In this document: positions 6,708-7,262 of the stretch, one piece after another
How the letters are laid out: the number at the start of each line of letters is the position of its first letter
Position numbering within the stretch: the stretch's first letter is position 1
DNA from: Clostridiales bacterium
GTDB lineage: Bacteria; Bacillota; Clostridia; Oscillospirales; Oscillospiraceae
DNA: 7,262 nucleotides
Direction: 5' to 3'
NCBI GenBank assembly: GCA_004558115.1
Contig: SFDT01000049.1
Span: 1 to 7,262, forward strand
The notes under the pieces: model-generated
What the model was told of the DNA's origin: nothing
Seen by the model: the letters and a program-made list of their open reading frames with translations, nothing else
Database searches by the model: none
Position numbers and translations under genes: made by a program

Positions 6708-7070
6708 TCACCCCTCCTTGTGGGCGTCAATGAGACGCTTCAGCTCCTCCGCTTCCTGCTCCGATAGCCGGTGCCCGCTCATGAACGCCGCCAAAAAGCC
6801 CGGCAGGGAGCCACCGAAGGTCCTGTCCACGAATGCTCCCGCCGCCTCCGCCGTCACAGCCTCCCGGGGGGCCAGAACGGTGACGGTGCTGTTTTCGTTT
6901 TGCAGCAGCCCCCGGCCGCACAGCTTTTTCAAAACGGTGTAGGTGGTGGACTTTTTCCACCCCAGCTGCTCCCGGCACAGCTCCACCAGCCGCCCCGAGG
7001 CCACCGGCGCCGCCGCCCACACCACCTGCATGAAGCGGTACTCACTGTCGCAGAGATGATAGTGTTCCAT
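6708..7070 (-). CDS. BlaI/MecI/CopY-family transcriptional repressor
   Basis: This 120-aa protein has the size and layout of the Penicillinase_R family. A winged helix-turn-helix spans about residues 8-68, with the recognition helix in the WKKSTTYTVLKKL segment (38-50). A C-terminal dimerisation helix pair follows (about 75-118). Aligned by eye with staphylococcal BlaI/MecI, the proteolytic site Asn101-Phe102 falls at Ala95-Phe96 here, so the Phe is kept but the Asn is not. The start is fixed by AAGGAGG (7078-7084) 7 nt before the ATG. The gene is first in an operon with the M56 receptor, the normal order for this kind of regulator pair. Two dyad operators in its own promoter indicate autorepression relieved by receptor signalling. 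Target genes other than its own operon are not visible here. Confidence 0.92.
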   Translation of the reverse strand: MEHYHLCDSEYRFMQVVWAAAPVASGRLVELCREQLGWKKSTTYTVLKKLCGRGLLQNENSTVTVLAPREAVTAEAAGAFVDRTFGGSLPGFLAAFMSGHRLSEQEAEELKRLIDAHKEG

Positions 7071-7084
7071 GGTCTGTCCTCCTT

Positions 7085-7102
7085 GGTCTATTTTTATCGA
7101 CC
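7085..7102. promoter_or_regulatory. Operator O2, BlaI-type dyad
   Basis: GGTCTAT-TTTT-ATCGACC is an 18-bp dyad with one mismatch between its 7-bp arms. It shares the arm GTCTAT and the 4-bp centre length with operator O1, whose centre is 28 bp away. It lies between the predicted transcription start and the Shine-Dalgarno of the repressor gene, where a bound repressor would block early transcription. Confidence 0.65.
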
Positions 7103-7112
7103 TGTCGGTTTT

Positions 7113-7130
7113 AGTCTATAACAATAGACT
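7113..7130. promoter_or_regulatory. Operator O1, perfect BlaI-type dyad
   Basis: AGTCTAT-AACA-ATAGACT is an 18-bp perfect inverted repeat with 7-bp arms and a 4-bp centre. It covers the -10 hexamer and most of the spacer of the repressor-receptor promoter, so a repressor dimer here would exclude RNA polymerase. BlaI/MecI/CopY-family repressors bind short dyads of this kind. That this repressor binds this exact sequence is an inference from position and from the second copy at 7085-7102. Confidence 0.75.
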
Positions 7131-7141
7131 CCCTGTGTCAA
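7113..7141 (-). promoter_or_regulatory. Sigma-A-type promoter of the repressor-receptor operon
   Basis: On the minus strand a perfect -35 box, TTGACA (7136-7141), is followed after 17 bp by TAGACT (7113-7118), which keeps the three key -10 positions (T, A and final T). Transcription would begin near 7106, giving a leader of about 36 nt to ATG 7070. The promoter is overlapped by operator O1 and followed by O2. Its -35 box is only about 25 bp from the inner edge of the right terminal repeat. Confidence 0.65.
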
Positions 7142-7165
7142 GGGCCCCTTTCATTGTAGTTTGCA

Positions 7166-7262
7166 AGTAAATTGTCAAACTAAGTGCAACAAGAAAAGAG
7201 CTCAAAGTCCCACAGCTCCTGAGCAGAATGAAAGTTTAAGACTTTGCGAGGCCTGGCGTTGA
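7166..7262. repeat. Right copy of a 97-bp perfect inverted repeat
   Basis: This is the exact reverse complement of 3-99 and runs to the last base of the window, so its true outer limit is unknown. Read on the plus strand, it holds an open frame that ends in TGA at 7260-7262, but I see no good start or ribosome binding site and do not call it a gene. A TTGACA on the minus strand (7173-7178) faces into the window. A TACAAT (7153-7158) follows it at 14 bp, too short a spacing for a good promoter. No recombinase gene or site signature that I can name is present. Confidence 0.9.

Noticed and set aside
6706..6711. GTG at 6711 as the start of the receptor, with a 4-nt GTGA overlap with the repressor stop
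   Set aside because: The AGGAGG core ends 1 nt before this GTG, which is too close. The ATG at 6705 has ideal 7-nt spacing from the same Shine-Dalgarno.
5443..6942. 499-aa plus-strand open frame antisense to the receptor and repressor genes
   Set aside because: It crosses the boundary of two well-supported minus-strand genes, has shadow-type composition and carries no domain.
3..7262. Circular replicon or phage with terminal redundancy
   Set aside because: The end repeats are inverted, not direct, so they do not close a circle. There are no replication, packaging or structural genes.

Overview
The window looks like chromosomal or accessory DNA of a GC-rich Gram-positive anaerobe of the Clostridia, possibly an Oscillospiraceae-type gut bacterium. 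The evidence is strong AGGAGG ribosome binding sites, a BlaI/BlaR1-type (M56) signalling pair, a cupin-type XRE regulator and hairpin terminators. This placement is an inference from gene style only. No rRNA, tRNA, CRISPR, transposase, integrase or replication gene is visible.

Layout. Positions 3-99 and 7166-7262 are a perfect 97-bp inverted repeat that brackets everything else. Inside it, two hairpin terminators (131-159 and 210-244) lie beyond the 3' end of a minus-strand XRE-cupin regulator (258-806). An AT-rich divergent control region (807-983) follows, then a plus-strand pair: a DASS/SLC13-like permease (984-2450) and an alpha/beta hydrolase of the esterase-713 type (2516-3493). A long bidirectional terminator (3496-3537) separates this pair from a convergent minus-strand operon. 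That operon encodes a BlaI-type repressor (6708-7070) and a very large BlaR1-like metalloprotease receptor (3541-6705). It has a readable promoter (-35 at 7136-7141, -10 at 7113-7118) and two 18-bp dyad operators (7085-7102 and 7113-7130).

How the genes may work together. The left block reads as a small uptake-and-hydrolysis module: a regulator that probably senses a small molecule, a carboxylate-type permease, and a cytoplasmic esterase for an unknown ester. The right block reads as a self-regulated signalling cassette. An extracellular signal activates the membrane metalloprotease, which inactivates the repressor and releases the operon promoter. The receptor ectodomain (about 740 residues) shows no penicillin-binding sensor. 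It contains two tandem DUF4825-like modules and a C-terminal DxDGDG segment, so its ligand is probably not a classical beta-lactam. This receptor and the flanking inverted repeat are the two most unusual things in the window.
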